From Tolypeutes matacus (taxonomy: Eukaryota; Chordata; Mammalia; Cingulata; Chlamyphoridae), in contig JAKSZT010038599.1 of NCBI GenBank assembly GCA_026826555.1, positions 3,498,785 through 3,562,784 of the forward strand: 64,000 nt of DNA, written 5' to 3'. Position 1 is the stretch's first letter. Each line of letters begins with the position of its first letter. A program made the position numbers and the translations under genes. The notes under the pieces were generated by a model that saw nothing but the letters and a program-made list of their open reading frames with translations, was not told the origin of the DNA and did not search any database. Below, piece by piece: positions 22,091 through 33,589 of the stretch.

Positions 22091-22619
22091 TGTTACCAGA
22101 TTTGGTTTAGGTTCTTGACTTACGCTGCAGAAATGAGTTTCAGAACACATAGGTTTAGTTGGGCCAGTAATTTATTAAGGTCGGGAGGGAAGAGAAATGG
22201 GAGAAAATAACACATCACGGGTCCTGGTAGAGGGTAAGGGGCTGAAAAGTGATAGAGAGGGCTGATTTATAGACTACAATTTCCCATTATAGATTATAAA
22301 TGCCCAGGTTTTACTTGCGTGTTGTTCCATGCTGGCGGGACACTGAGAGAGCAGGATGCAGAAGCTACGAGGGACAAGAGCAGGATCCGGGAGCAGGAGG
22401 GGAGGAGGGATTTGACCTTTTTTCCTGCTTTTAAACCATTAATTATTCCACCCCTTTGCTAATGGCATGGGAAAAGTCCCAGCTGTTTGCTGTTTTGCTT
22501 GATTACCCCACCCATCCATTCCCCAGCAGGACCCAATTATAAGACCCTTGAAGATTATCCCGGGCTTCTCCTGGAGGGAATCTCATCCTGGGTGGCGGAA
22601 ATCTTCTGAAGGTCTTTCA
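22091..22619 (-). mobile_element. Probable class I ERV solo LTR, minus strand
   Basis: On the minus strand it begins TGAAAGACCTTCAG and ends CTGGTAACA: TG...CA, with a TGAAAGACC start common in gammaretrovirus-like LTRs. An AATAAA lies in 'ccttaataaattactgg' close to the 3' end. The U3 has GC-richer patches than its surroundings. No target duplication is obvious, so the ends may be off by some bases or the element may extend further. Confidence 0.6.
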
Positions 22620-23394
22620 GCAGCCATCTTGGGGTATCGGTGTCCACGTGGACCTCTCTCTAGGTTCCAGATCCATCTATCGATTTCCTATTTTACTAGC
22701 CGGCTTCATTACCAGTGGAAGATGCTAGCATTCTTGGCAACGATGTTTGCCATGAAGGAGCAAGGGACTACTGGCCTTACATTCTGTCACTGAGGTGTTT
22801 CCAATGCAGAAGAATAAGCATATATCAGAGAGGAAAACTTTGTCTTTAGAGAAAATTTTGGTTGTATTTAAGATAAGGGAAGTTGAGGTAGAAAGGGTGT
22901 GTTCCTTGAGTAGTTGAAGGATGCAGGGGGTTTTATATTTTCTGCTATGCAACAGGATTCTGGAGTGCAGAGTAGAAGGTTTGGACAGGTAGTGAAGCAG
23001 AGTTTGGATTCACCAGGGAAAAGGGAGTGTGAAACAATAAGAATCTTAGAATATAGTAGAAAGCTTACATTTTGTGATATGAGTCAAAATAATAGTACAA
23101 TGAGGCCTAGTGGAATTAGTCCATCCCAACTTTCACAATAGAACAATTAGTAGCAGATTGTGGGAAATGTGAAGACAAATTCGTCCCAAGAAGGAAACTG
23201 CTGCAGCTTCTTTGTTCACGTTATTTAAGAAAATGACCCCATCAGTTTTTTCTATTTACTACAAAGAAGACATTGTTCTTAACAGGTCCAAGGACCAAAA
23301 TTACCTTATTTTCATGAAGAGTAAAGGTCCTGATTGGTGTTTAATAATTTAAATTTGCCATCATGATCCCCATTCTTCTAATTTGGTCCATTAA
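22620..23394. other. No recognised gene or repeat
   Basis: Moderate-GC then AT-rich DNA. Open frames of 75-81 codons (22548-22793, 22914-23141) show no domain. It could be unique sequence or an LTR/ERV internal remnant. Confidence 0.3.
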
Positions 23395-23545
23395 CTAATT
23401 CTCTATGCCCAGTTTCCTTACTGTAATTTGGAGTAACATGACATGGGGTAGTTGTGAGGATTAAATGAATTAATAAATGTAAAGTGTTTGGAACAGTGTC
23501 TAACATAGTAAAAGCTCTTTAATTATTTATTATTATTGTTAATAT
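23395..23545 (+). mobile_element. MIR SINE, plus strand
   Basis: 'ctctatgcccagtttccttactgtaatttgg', 'ggtagttgtgaggattaaatgaattaataaatgtaaagtgtttggaacagtgtctaacatagtaaaagctc' follows the MIR 3' half closely, ending in the usual (ATT)-rich tail. Confidence 0.85.
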
Positions 23546-24860
23546 TTTTAACATTATTGATTTCAATCAAGATAAAATCAAAAGATGTGAAACAGGAAAA
23601 CTGTGAGGCAGTTTTTGTTTTGGAAATTTGGAAAACAACAGGATATGAAATTTTGCACCCCACCCCACTTCATTTCTTACTTCTAAGATTTACATAATAT
23701 TTGTAAATCATCATTCTTCTATAAAATTTTATTCATCAACTGAATGCTTAAAAGTGAAGTAGCCCATTGACTTAGAAATTGAATATAAATTATACTCCAT
23801 GTGTACTGCATAGAAAGAATGCTTGCTCTTTTTCTCTTTTCAGCAAGGTAAATTGAAATCCTAGATGAATGGTTTAGAATTCTTAAAACAAGAAACACTC
23901 AGAATAGCAGTTTATTTCAAATAATAAAAATGCTGGTAAATAAATCTTGATGAATCATGATACTGAAAGACAGGATATATTTACAAAAAAGAAGCTTCAT
24001 TTTATGTTTTGTTCTTAAATAAATTACAAGTTATATGTTTGTTGCACTTCATCTCTGATTCATATAACATTTTACATTAAATCAGAATAACAGACAGGCT
24101 TTTCTTTGATGTTATCCTGTGTAATAAAAAAATCTTGCAAAAATAATCCAACTAAATATATAGCTTTAATTTTGGTTCAGTATACACTCATATTATATCT
24201 AGAAATATCTATGATCAAGAAAAAGAATGTTATTTAAATTATTAAAGTTAAGTTTGCTCTGGATCTGTGATCCATTTTTATGTCAAAAAATAATCAATTG
24301 TTTAAACATGAACCACCTGGTATCTCCCACAGTGACAATAAATATATTTATTATTGAGATGAAAGAAAACTGTTTTTATAAATTAAGCATCATTGTATAA
24401 GCTATATAAACATACTAGTCTCTGAGGTAAAGTTGCAAAAGAGAAAATGAATAAAATGCTATTTCTAAAAGTCTTATGGGTTTTGCCTTGCTGCAACATT
24501 TAAAGTAGTTGCATTTATGTACTCTGAGTACATTCCAAGATCACTATAATTCTCTTAGCTACAATTAAGTTCTCACTTTGTGTTCTGACATCTTTCCTTT
24601 ATGCCTTTCATATATTTTAATTTCTCAAAAAATTTAAAGGGAGAATTATTGCAAACTATAAATTGCCTTGTACCTGAATTAACTAAAAGAATTAGCAAGT
24701 AAGAATCATTATAACTGAACAGAAAAAAGTATGTGATGTGTGTGTGTTTGCATGCCATTGTACCTCTTTTTTGGGCATGTAACATGAAACATTTCATTTG
24801 GAAAAATTTTAAAGGTTTTTTTCCATATTTAAAATTTATTTTTGAATTCTACACGTTTTT
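23546..24860. other. No recognised feature
   Basis: AT-rich DNA, no gene or repeat identified. 24573-24797 (minus) is a 74-codon frame without recognisable content. Confidence 0.3.
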
Positions 24861-24864
24861 CATT

Positions 24865-25480
24865 TAAAAAAGTAATTGAAGTATATAATTCATACATGAG
24901 CATACATTGACAATGTGTAAGTGAAAGTCATGAACTTATAAAACATACATGCATAACATACAGGGCTCCCTTATATCATCCCCTAAAAACACCTTGTATT
25001 ATTGTGGAACATTTGTTACAAATGATAAAAGAACACTGTAAAATATTACTACTAACTATAGTCCATATCTTACATTTGCTGAACTTACTGGAATACTATT
25101 CAGCTGTAAGAAGAAATGAAATCAGGATGCATATGACAACATTGGACTTTAAGGACCTTATGTTGAGGAAATTAAGCCAGACATAAAAGGACAAATATTG
25201 TATGGTCTCACTAATATGAACTAAATATGATGAATAAACTCATGGAGATAAACTCTAAAGTTTAAGTTACTAGGACATAGAATGTGGGATAAGAATGGGA
25301 GCTGATGATTAATATATGTAGAATTTTTATATGTCTCAATAAAACTGATTTTATTAAAAATCGTGGGGAAGTCAGGAATTGTACACCGAAGTTAAGCCAT
25401 GGATAATAGTTATTAGTCGTGTTTCAGAAATGCTCTGGCCAATTTTTAAAAATGAATCACAATTCAAGTTTCTGCTGGAG
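24865..25480 (+). mobile_element. L1 3'-end fragments
   Basis: 24865-25080 resembles an old L1-associated sequence ('acaccttgtattattgtggaacatttgttacaaatgataaaagaac'). 25085-25345 is an L1 ORF2 C-terminal and 3' UTR piece: 'gaatactattcagctgtaagaagaaatgaaatc', 'aaattaagccagacataaaaggacaaatattgtatgg', 'taggacatagaatgtggg'. The coding part is dead. Confidence 0.7.
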
Positions 25481-26365
25481 ATGTGTGTATTGGAACACTG
25501 TAAGGTGTTATGCCCCTTTATTTTCTAAGGTAGTGATATCTGCTCTAGTCTTCAAGTTTATGTATGTGCATGTATGATTGATATGCATCAGTAAAAATAT
25601 TTATTAAGAGAAAGATGGTGGTGAGAGACAAATATGAAGCTTTGGAATTACCTATTTCTCTACATTTGTCTTCCTTTTGTGTATCTTCATTGTCTGGTGC
25701 TATAATCGCGCGTGCATAGAATGGAGGGAGGTACACTCTGCTTGATGGATTAGTTCCTTGACTTTTATGAACCATTCCTCTTCCCCATGATATCTTATAA
25801 ACATTTCAGTCACTCTTTGTCACTTTGTGCACCGACAATTCCCTTTTTCTATTCTGGGTGTTGGCTAAGTCCTTCATAAACCATAGGACATGTAGAATTT
25901 TTAATAAGGTTTATTGTTAAAGTCTATAAAGGTATTTTAAAAGCATTGATTAAAATAAAACTTTAATGATGTGCCTGAATTGACATATTTCACCCTTATA
26001 GTTAAGGCTTCATATTATTTAAGCTGCAAATATATATGCTTGTTCTCAGATTTAAGGTCAAAATATCTTCCTAAATATGTGAGTAGAATAAAACTTTCTG
26101 CTTTTAATTTTTTCCCTTTGTTGTTGTTTGCTTGTTCATCTGGGTTTTATTTGTTGTTTTCTTCTCACACAATTCTCAACAGCAACATGATTCTTTGTTT
26201 TCAGCTCTTTTGTAATCCTCTCTATTGGCACTTTTCTTATTTTTCCGAAGCACAGCTTCTTTTCTGAGCCTATTACTATGAGTGTTTATTAAACTAGATC
26301 ATTCAACACTCAGTACACTGATGTCAGAGTAGAAGGCCATTTATAGGTGTCTTCACTCAAATAAC
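25481..26365. other. No recognised feature
   Basis: AT-rich spacer before the L1. 25971-26267 is a 98-codon plus-strand frame, Phe/Leu-rich, with no recognised domain; I read it as chance. Confidence 0.3.
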
Positions 26366-26380
26366 AGGAGGTTGATTTTT
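26366..26380. repeat. Left target-site duplication of the L1
   Basis: The 15-mer aggaggttgattttt, identical to 32480-32494. Confidence 0.95.
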
Positions 26381-26516
26381 TTTTTACTTTATTTTGTAAA
26401 TTTAATGATTGAAAACAAACAATTAAAAACTAAAGAGTAAACACAGATGAATAAATACATACATTTCTCAATTAAATGTAATGGATACATATAATTTTTT
26501 TTAATCAAACAATATG

Positions 26517-29500
26517 TTACACAATATATTTGGTTAATAGTAATGCATTCATACAGTATTTGTCCTTTTGTGTCTGGCTTGCTTCGCTCAACATAATGTC
26601 CTCCAGGTTCATCCATGTTGCCATATGCTTTACAACTTCATTTCTTATAGCTGCATAATATTCCATCGTGTGAATAGACCACAGTTTGTTTATCCATTCA
26701 TCTATTGATGGACACCTTGGTTGTTTCCAACTTTTGGCAATGGTGAATAATGTTGCTATGAACATTGGTGTGCAGATATCTGTTCATGTCACTGCTCTCA
26801 TTTCTGCTGAGTATATACCCAGTAGTGGTATTGCAGGCTCACGTGGCAAGTCTACATTCAACTTCTTTAGGAACTGCCAAACAGTCCTCCATAGTAGCTG
26901 TACCATTCTTCATTCCCACCAACAGTGAATAAGTGTTCCTATCTTTCCACATCCTCTTCAACACTTGTAGTTCTCTGTCTTTTTAATAGTGACCATTCTG
27001 ATAGGTGTGAAATGATATTTCATTGTAGTTTTGATTTGCATTTCCCTAATCATGAGTGATGTTGAGCATTTCTTCATGTGTTTTTTTTTTTTTGCCATTT
27101 GTATTTCTTCTTTGGAGAAATGTCTATTCAAGTCTTTTGCCCATTTTTAATTGGGTCATTTGTCTTTTTATTGTTGAGTTGTAACATCTCTTTATATATC
27201 CTGGATATTAAACCCTTATCAGATATGTGATTTCCAAATACTTTTTTCCCATTGAGTTGGCTGCCTTTTCACCCTTCTGACAAAGTCCTGTGAGGCGCAA
27301 AAGTGTTTAATTTTGAAGGGGTCCCCTTTATCTATTTTTTCTTTTGTTGCACATGTTTTAGGTGTAAGGTCCAAGAAACTACCACCTAATAAAAGGTCTT
27401 GAAGATGTTTCCCTACATTTTCTTCTAATAGTTTTATGGCCCTGGCTTTTATATTTAGACCTTTGATCCATTTTGAGTTTATTCTTATATAGGGGGTGAG
27501 TTAGGGTTCCTCTTTCATTCTTTTGGTTATAGATATCCAGTTCTCCCAACACCATTTGTTGAAGGGACTGTTTTTTTTCCCAATAGCATGGGCTTGGTAG
27601 GTTTGTCAAAAACCAACTGACTGTATAGGTGAGGATTTATTTCTGGGTTCTCAATTCTATTCCACTGATCCATGTGTCTATCTTTATGCCAGTACCATGC
27701 TGTTTTGACCACTGTAGCTTTGTAATATGTTTCAAGGTCAGGCAGTGAAATTCCTCCCACGTCACTCTTATTTTTTAGAATGCTTTTGGCTATTCAGGTG
27801 AACTTACCCTTCCAGATGAATTTGGTAATTGCCTTCTCTAATAATATAATCTTCATGATATTTACTCTACCAATCCATGAACACGGAATGTCTTTCCATT
27901 TGTTTAGGTCTTTTTAAATTTCTTTTAACATTGTTTTGTAGTTTTCTGCATATAGATCCTATATTTCTTTATTTAAATTAACTCCTAGGTATTTGAGTCT
28001 TTTTCTTGCTATTGAACATGGAACTTTTCCCCTGATTTTCTCTTCAGGTTGTTCAGTACTAGTGTACAAAAACATTATTGATTTTTGCGTGTTGATCTTC
28101 TATCCTGTCACTTTGCTGAACTCATTTATTAGCTCAAGTAGCTTTGTCATGGATACTTCAGGATTTTTTAAGTACAGAATCATGCCATCCACAAACAGTG
28201 TGAGTTTTACTTTCTCTTTTCCTATTTGGATGCCTTTAATTTTTTTTTCTTGTCTAATTGCCCTAACTAGAACTTCTAGTACAATGTTGAATAACAATGG
28301 TGGTAGTGGGCATCCTTGTCTTGTTTCAAACTTTTCCCATTGAGTATGATGTTGGCTGTGGGTTTTTCATATATGCCTTTTATCATATTGAGGAATTTTC
28401 CTTTTATTCCTATCTTTTGAAGTGTTTTTATCAAAAAAGGAGGCTGGAGCTTGTCGAATGCCTTTTCTGCATCTATTGGGATGATCATGTGTTTTTTTTT
28501 CCTTCAATTTGTTAATGTGGTGTATTACATTGATTGATTTTCTTATGTTGAACCAACCTTGCATACCAGGAATAAATCCCACTTGGTCATGATGTATAAC
28601 TCTTTTGATATGCTGTTGGATTCGATTTGCAAGTATTTTGTTGAGAATTTTTGCATCTATGTTCATTAGAGAGATTGGTCTGCAATTTTCTTTTCTTATA
28701 GAATCTGTATTTGGCTTTGGTTTTATGGTGATGTTGGCTTCATAAAATGTGTTGAGTAATTTTCCCACCTCTTCATTTTTTTGGAAGAGTTTAAACAGGA
28801 TTCGTGTTAATTCTTTTCAAAATGTTTGGTAGAATTCACCTGTGAAGCCATCTGGTCCTGGACATATTTTTGCTGGGAGATTTTTGATGACGGATTCAAT
28901 CTCCTTAAATGTGATTGGTTTGTTAAGTGCTTGTATTTCTTGTAGCGTCAGTGTAGGTTGGTTGTGCGTTTCTAGAAATTTGTCCATGTCATCTAGGTTG
29001 TCTAGTTTGTTGGCATATAGTTTCTCATAATATCTTCTTATGATTCTTTTATTTCTGTGAGGTCATTTGTAACCCCCCCCCTTTCATTTCTGATTGTATT
29101 TATTTGCATCTTCTCTCTTTTTTTCTTTGTTAGTCTAGTGAGGGGTTTGTCAATTTTGTTGATCTTCTCAAAGAACCAGCTTTTGGTTTTATTGATTTTC
29201 TCTATTGTTTTTCTGTTCCTATTTTCATTTATTTCTGCTCTGATCTTTATTATTTCTTTCCTTCTGCTTGCTTTGGGATTGGTTTACTATTCTTTTTCTA
29301 GTTTCTATAGCTATTCAGTTAAATCCTTGAGTTTAGCTCTTTCTTGTTTTTTAATGTAGGCATTTAGGGCTATAAATTTCCCTCTCAAGACTGCCTTCAC
29401 TGTATCCCATGAGTTTTGATACATTGTGTTCTTGTTTTCATTTGTCTCAATATATTTATTGATTTCATTTGCAATTTCTTCTTTGACCCACTGATTATTT

Positions 29501-30268
29501 AGGAGTGTGTTGTTCAGTCTCCACACATTTGTGATTTCCATTTTTCCTGTCTATTATTGATTTCCAGTTTCATTCCATTATGATCTGAGAAGGTGCTTTG
29601 TATAATTTCAATCTTTTTATATTTATTGAGAGCTGCATTGTGACCTAACATGTGGTCTATTCTCGAGAAAGACCCATGGGCACTTGAGAAGAATGTATAA
29701 CTCGCTGAGTTTGGATGTAGTGTTCTGTATATGTCTGTTAGGTCTTACTTGTTTATCATATAGTTCAAGTTCTCTGTTTCCTTGTTGATCTTCTGTCTAG
29801 TTGTTCTATCTAATGATGTGAGTGGGGTGTTGAAGTCTCCAACAATTATTGTAGAAATGTCTATTTCTCCCTTCAGTTTTGCCAGAGTTTGTCATATATC
29901 TTGGGGCACCCTGGTTAGGTGCACAGATATTTATGACTGTTATTCCTTCCTGGTAGATCGTCCCTTTTATTAATATATAATGGCCTTCTGTATCTCTTAT
30001 AACATTTTTTGCATTTAAAGTTTGTTTTGTCTGAAATTAGTATAACTACCCCTGCTCTTTTCTGGTTACTATTCACGTGGAGTATCTTTTTCCAACCTTT
30101 CACTTTCAGCCGGTTTGTATCCCTGTGTCTAAGGTGAGTTTCTTGTAAGTAGCATATGGATGGCTGATGTTCTTTTATCCCTTCTATCAGCCTGTATCTT
30201 TTGATTGGGGAGTTTAATCCATTCACATTCAATGATATTACTGTAAATGCACTATTTACTTCCTCCAT
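26517..30268 (-). pseudogene. L1 ORF2 (endonuclease-reverse transcriptase) relic
   Basis: The length (about 1250 codons) is near the family norm. The start at 30268 gives an endonuclease beginning with 'SLNVNGLNSP' (catalytic Asn) and 'QETH' (catalytic Glu). Fragments then follow in order: 29541-29311, 28768-28367 (RT, '[24 protein letters not shown]'-type region), 28488-28276 (IDAEKAFDK), 28297-28100, 27760-27379 ([16 protein letters not shown]) and 26765-26517 (EYYAAIRNEV). The RT active site reads FVDG at about 28190, where L1 normally has FADD, so a catalytic aspartate is lost. Several frameshifts and stops confirm it is dead. Confidence 0.92.
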
Positions 30269-30290
30269 TTTATTCTTTGGTTTTCATATG

Positions 30291-31333
30291 TCATCTTGTT
30301 TTTGTCTCTCTTTTTACTCTTTTGGTTATCCTTTCTGCTATTTTTTCTTCTATACTCTTCTCCAATCTTCTCTTTCCTGTCTTTTTCTTTCAGGTTCTAA
30401 GGCTTCCTTTAATATTTCCTGTAAAGGTGGATTCTTTTTTGCAAACTATCTTAGATTCTGTTTGTTTGTGAATATTTTATACCCACCTCATATTTGAAGG
30501 ACAGTTTGCTGGATAAAGTATTCTCATCTGGCAGTTTTTCTCTTTCAGTTTCCTAATTGTATCATACCACTGTCCTCTCACCTCCATGGTTTCTGAAGAG
30601 AAATCTGCTCTAAGTCTTACTGGATGTGTCTTGTATGTGATGGTTTGCTTCTCCCTTGCTACTCTGAGAATTTTCTCTTTATTTTTGCCATTTGACATTC
30701 TGAGTTGTATGTGTCTTGGTGTAGGTCTATTTGGATTTATTCTGATTGGGGTACATTGTGCTTCTTGGACATGTAAGTTCATTTCTTTCATGAGAGTTTC
30801 GGAAATTTTCAGCTATTATTTCCTCCAATACTCTTTCTGCCCCTTTTCCCTTCTCTTCCCCTTCTGGAACTCCCATGACACGTATGTTTTTGCGTTTTGT
30901 GTTGTCATTCAACTCTCTGAGCCCCTGCTAAATTTTTTCCATTATTTTCTCTCTCTGTTCTTTTCTCTCTTCAATTTTAGCTGCTCTGTCTTCGGTATCA
31001 CTTATTCTTTCTTCTATCATTTTGAGCCTGCTGTTGTATACCTCAAATGTGTTTTTGACCTTACCTATTGTGTCTTTCATTCCATGAGCTCCGTTACTTT
31101 TCTGTTCAGGATTTCAAATTCTTCTTTGCGTTCATTCAATGTCTTCTTGATGTCATTTATCATTTTAATATATTGTCTTTCAACTCATTAATTTGATTTT
31201 GGAAATTTGTGCTTATCTCACTGATTAGTTCTCTCAAACTCTGCATCTCTTCTGGGACTTTGATGTATCTCTTTTCTTGGGCCATGTCTTCTATTTTAGT
31301 ATGGCTTGTAATTTTTTGCTGGTGTTTAGGCAT
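30291..31333 (-). pseudogene. L1 ORF1 (RNA-binding chaperone) relic
   Basis: ORF1p trimerises through a coiled coil and coats L1 RNA. The frame starts MPKHQQK at 31333, followed by a Glu/Lys-rich N-terminal part (coiled-coil-like, about residues 40-150). The RRM-like region has 'KNIRVMGVPEGEE' (fragment at 30912-30727), and the C-terminal domain fragment is 30791-30477. The parts lie in different frames. One break near 30510-30500 follows 'ILYPA', where the expected continuation moves to another frame. The end is TGA at 30293-30291. It is non-functional. The 201-codon plus-strand frame at 30586-31191 is its antisense shadow. Confidence 0.9.
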
Positions 31334-32479
31334 CTTGTTAGGATGTAGTTTATTCAGATGCTTAATCTTTCTCTTTTATAGGGATGTAGTGGCAGAAGGC
31401 TGTGAGTTACCACAGCTCTTTGATTTTTGGCTCGACCTGGATTGTTAGGATTGTCCTGCTGGTTGCTCAAAACTTGGCTGGACCCAGTAATTGGTTGTAG
31501 AGTCACTTCCTAAGGACTCTAAGGCCTTGGGCAGGGAGACTATAGAGGCCAGGAAAAGCCTCTCCTACTTATTTTTAATTTTCTTATGTGCACTTCCTTA
31601 GTCTGCCAGGAGATGGTGCTCTTTGGCAGCTCTCAATTCAATGCCTTGTCGGAGTGTATTTGTTGTGATACAGACCAGATCAATGATGATAGAGCTTCCT
31701 AACTAGGGGCTAAGAGCCTTACAGTTCAAACTTTCTGAGACAGTTCTCCAGTCTTCTCTGGCAGCCCCCTTCCTTTTCCCAGCTAGGAAATATTTCTACT
31801 CCCTTCTGAGTCCTCATCAATCAGTCCCTGTTAGTAGAGGAGGAGATTGGGAGGTTTGTATATCTTTATCCCCTTGCAGGCTCCAAGGCAAACAATGCTG
31901 CGAGCTCCACCAGGCCTAAGGGCTCTCTGGACACAGTAGACCAAACCTGCAAGTCAAAAGCCAAGTCAGCTCCAGGCTTTAGCTTCCCTTTCCTGTGGAG
32001 TCCTCAACAATTATTCCAGTCTAGAAGAGAGGGAGATTGCAAGGGTTGGATTTCTCCAGTCCTTCACAGGTTCCCAGGGCAAACCACCGTGTAGTCCCAC
32101 CTGGACTGAAAGGGTCCGTAGGGCTCTGCAGTCCAAATTTGTGGTTCAGAACCTGAGTCAGCCTTAGGCTGTGTCCCTCTCTCTCCCTTTTCCTGGAGTG
32201 GTAGATCTCTGGCGCCCCCTTTGTCTGTAGTCACAGGCCCAGAGGCCCAAGTATTCTAAAGTGTGTGTGGGAGGCTGCTGGCAGCAGCAGCCGCTGCTGG
32301 TTCCAACTCACGGTTCTGTTGTCATGATTTCCCTCTTTTGTGCCTCTCTCCTCTGGGTGGTGTGCAGCCTTCACCTGCTGTCCTAAACCCTAGAAGATCT
32401 TTTCTGGGACTGTTTAAGCCCGTCCTCTAGCTATTTTTCTGAAGAAGAGATTCCCGTGTCTTACTAGTATGCCATCTTC
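31334..32479 (-). promoter_or_regulatory. L1 5' UTR / internal promoter region
   Basis: GC-richer than its surroundings, with runs such as 'gtgtgtgtgggaggctgctggcagcagcagccgctgctgg' in plus text near 32262-32300. No open frame of note. Its sequence is unlike the 5' UTRs of the L1 copies at 40318 and 58538. Confidence 0.6.
32471..32479 (-). promoter_or_regulatory. YY1-like motif at the L1 5' end
   Basis: The minus-strand start GAAGATGGC contains the AAGATGGC core. In primate L1 a YY1 site at this position sets the transcription start; I infer the same role here by analogy. Confidence 0.45.
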
Positions 32480-32494
32480 AGGAGGTTGATTTTT
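32480..32494. repeat. Right target-site duplication of the L1
   Basis: aggaggttgattttt, identical to 26366-26380. Confidence 0.95.
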
Positions 32495-33011
32495 ACATTG
32501 GTTATATTGCTCTGAAAATTTCTGATATTCACCCAAAATTGCAATAGTGTTGCCAATTATTCACAATGAACTGTTATGTCATTTAAAGATAAACATATTT
32601 TAATAATAATACTCTTTATACTCTCACACATCTTTTACAAAAATCCAACAATTCCATTACATCAGGAAACATTAAGGCATCTGTTTCAGGTCAAAATGTC
32701 TAAAGTAAATTATTTAAAATTTATTCAGTAGAACTATGACTTTGTTACTTAAGAAAGCTCTGAAATATCTTTATACCTATTTAGACAAAATAATTTCTAC
32801 CATTTTTGCAAGAATCTGTGTCTAAGTGTGAGTCCCTCGTACATAAAGGACTTATAATTTATCACACACATTTTAAAGTAGAATAATCATAGTAAAACAC
32901 CTGCTTGGAATCATTCTCATCTTTGGTTTTCTCAAGGATCAATATAAAATAGAGTTTTTCTTACTTCACTGTCAACGTTTTTCATGCCTTCATTGTTGGC
33001 ATTTGCAGCAA
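32495..33011. other. No recognised feature
   Basis: Unique-looking AT-rich DNA continuing the sequence that the L1 split. Confidence 0.3.
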
Positions 33012-33589
33012 TTTGGCAGTTTGATATAGTTATAAATTCCAAAAATAGATCTTGGATTATGCTTATAAACTGGTCTGCTAATCTGGGCATGATTAAGTTA
33101 TGATTAGGGCGTTGACTGGGCCACGTCAATAGGGCGTTGAGCCCCACCCCTTTGTGGGTGGGGTCTCGAAGATAAACGACATGGCAAAGGACAGTGTTGG
33201 AGCGGTTTTGAGTTGGAGTTGTGATGCGGAGTCTTGAGCTGGAGCCCCGGGAAGTAGCCTACAGAGGAGCTTGGTCATGAGGAAAGAGAGAAGGCCCTGG
33301 GAAGAGAAGCAAGCCATTTGCCTGATAGCCTACAGCTGGCCTTGTGTCACAAAGCAAGCCTGAGCCCAGAGAGAGGCAAGCCCCGGGAAGAGAGAAACCC
33401 AAGAAGCCTGAACCCTGGAAAACATCAGCAGCTGTCATGCTCCAACACATGGCAACAGACTTTGGTGAAGGAAGAAACTTATGATTTATGGCCTGGTAAC
33501 TGTAAGCTTCTATCCCAAATAAATACCAGTTATAAAGACCAACAGATTTCTGGTATTTTGCATCAGCACCCCTCTAGCTGACTAATACA
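33012..33589 (+). mobile_element. MaLR-type solo LTR
   Basis: Starts TTTGGCAGTTTGATATAG (TGTGGCA with changes), carries 'gggcgttgagccccacccctttgtgggtgggg', AATAAA in 'cccaaataaataccag' near 33514, and ends CTGACTAATACA at 33589. Flanks GCAAT and GCATT could be a worn 5-bp duplication. Closest by eye to the LTR at 62482. Minus and plus frames here (33126-33581) are incidental. Confidence 0.88.

Larger units (their letters stand above)
26381..32479 (-). mobile_element. Near full-length L1 LINE, minus strand
   Basis: About 6.1 kb between perfect 15-bp target duplications. On the minus strand it has a 5' start GAAGATGGCATACTAG, about 1.1 kb of 5' UTR (32479-31334), ORF1 (31333-30291), a 22-bp spacer, ORF2 (30268 to about 26517), a short 3' UTR with AATAAA, and an A tail visible as T's at 26376-26384. 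Both ORFs carry frameshifts or stops and a key reverse-transcriptase residue is changed, so it cannot move itself now. The near-complete length and intact flanks make it one of the younger elements here. Confidence 0.97.

Noticed and set aside
28993..30497. Several plus-strand frames (for example 29057-29359, 30201-30497) resembling membrane proteins
   Set aside because: All antisense to L1 ORF2/ORF1; hydrophobicity follows from complementing A-rich coding sequence.
30586..31191. Plus-strand open frame of 201 codons, the longest in the window
   Set aside because: It is exactly antisense to the L1 ORF1 relic; the Phe/Ser/Leu-rich text is the complement of an A-rich coiled-coil gene.
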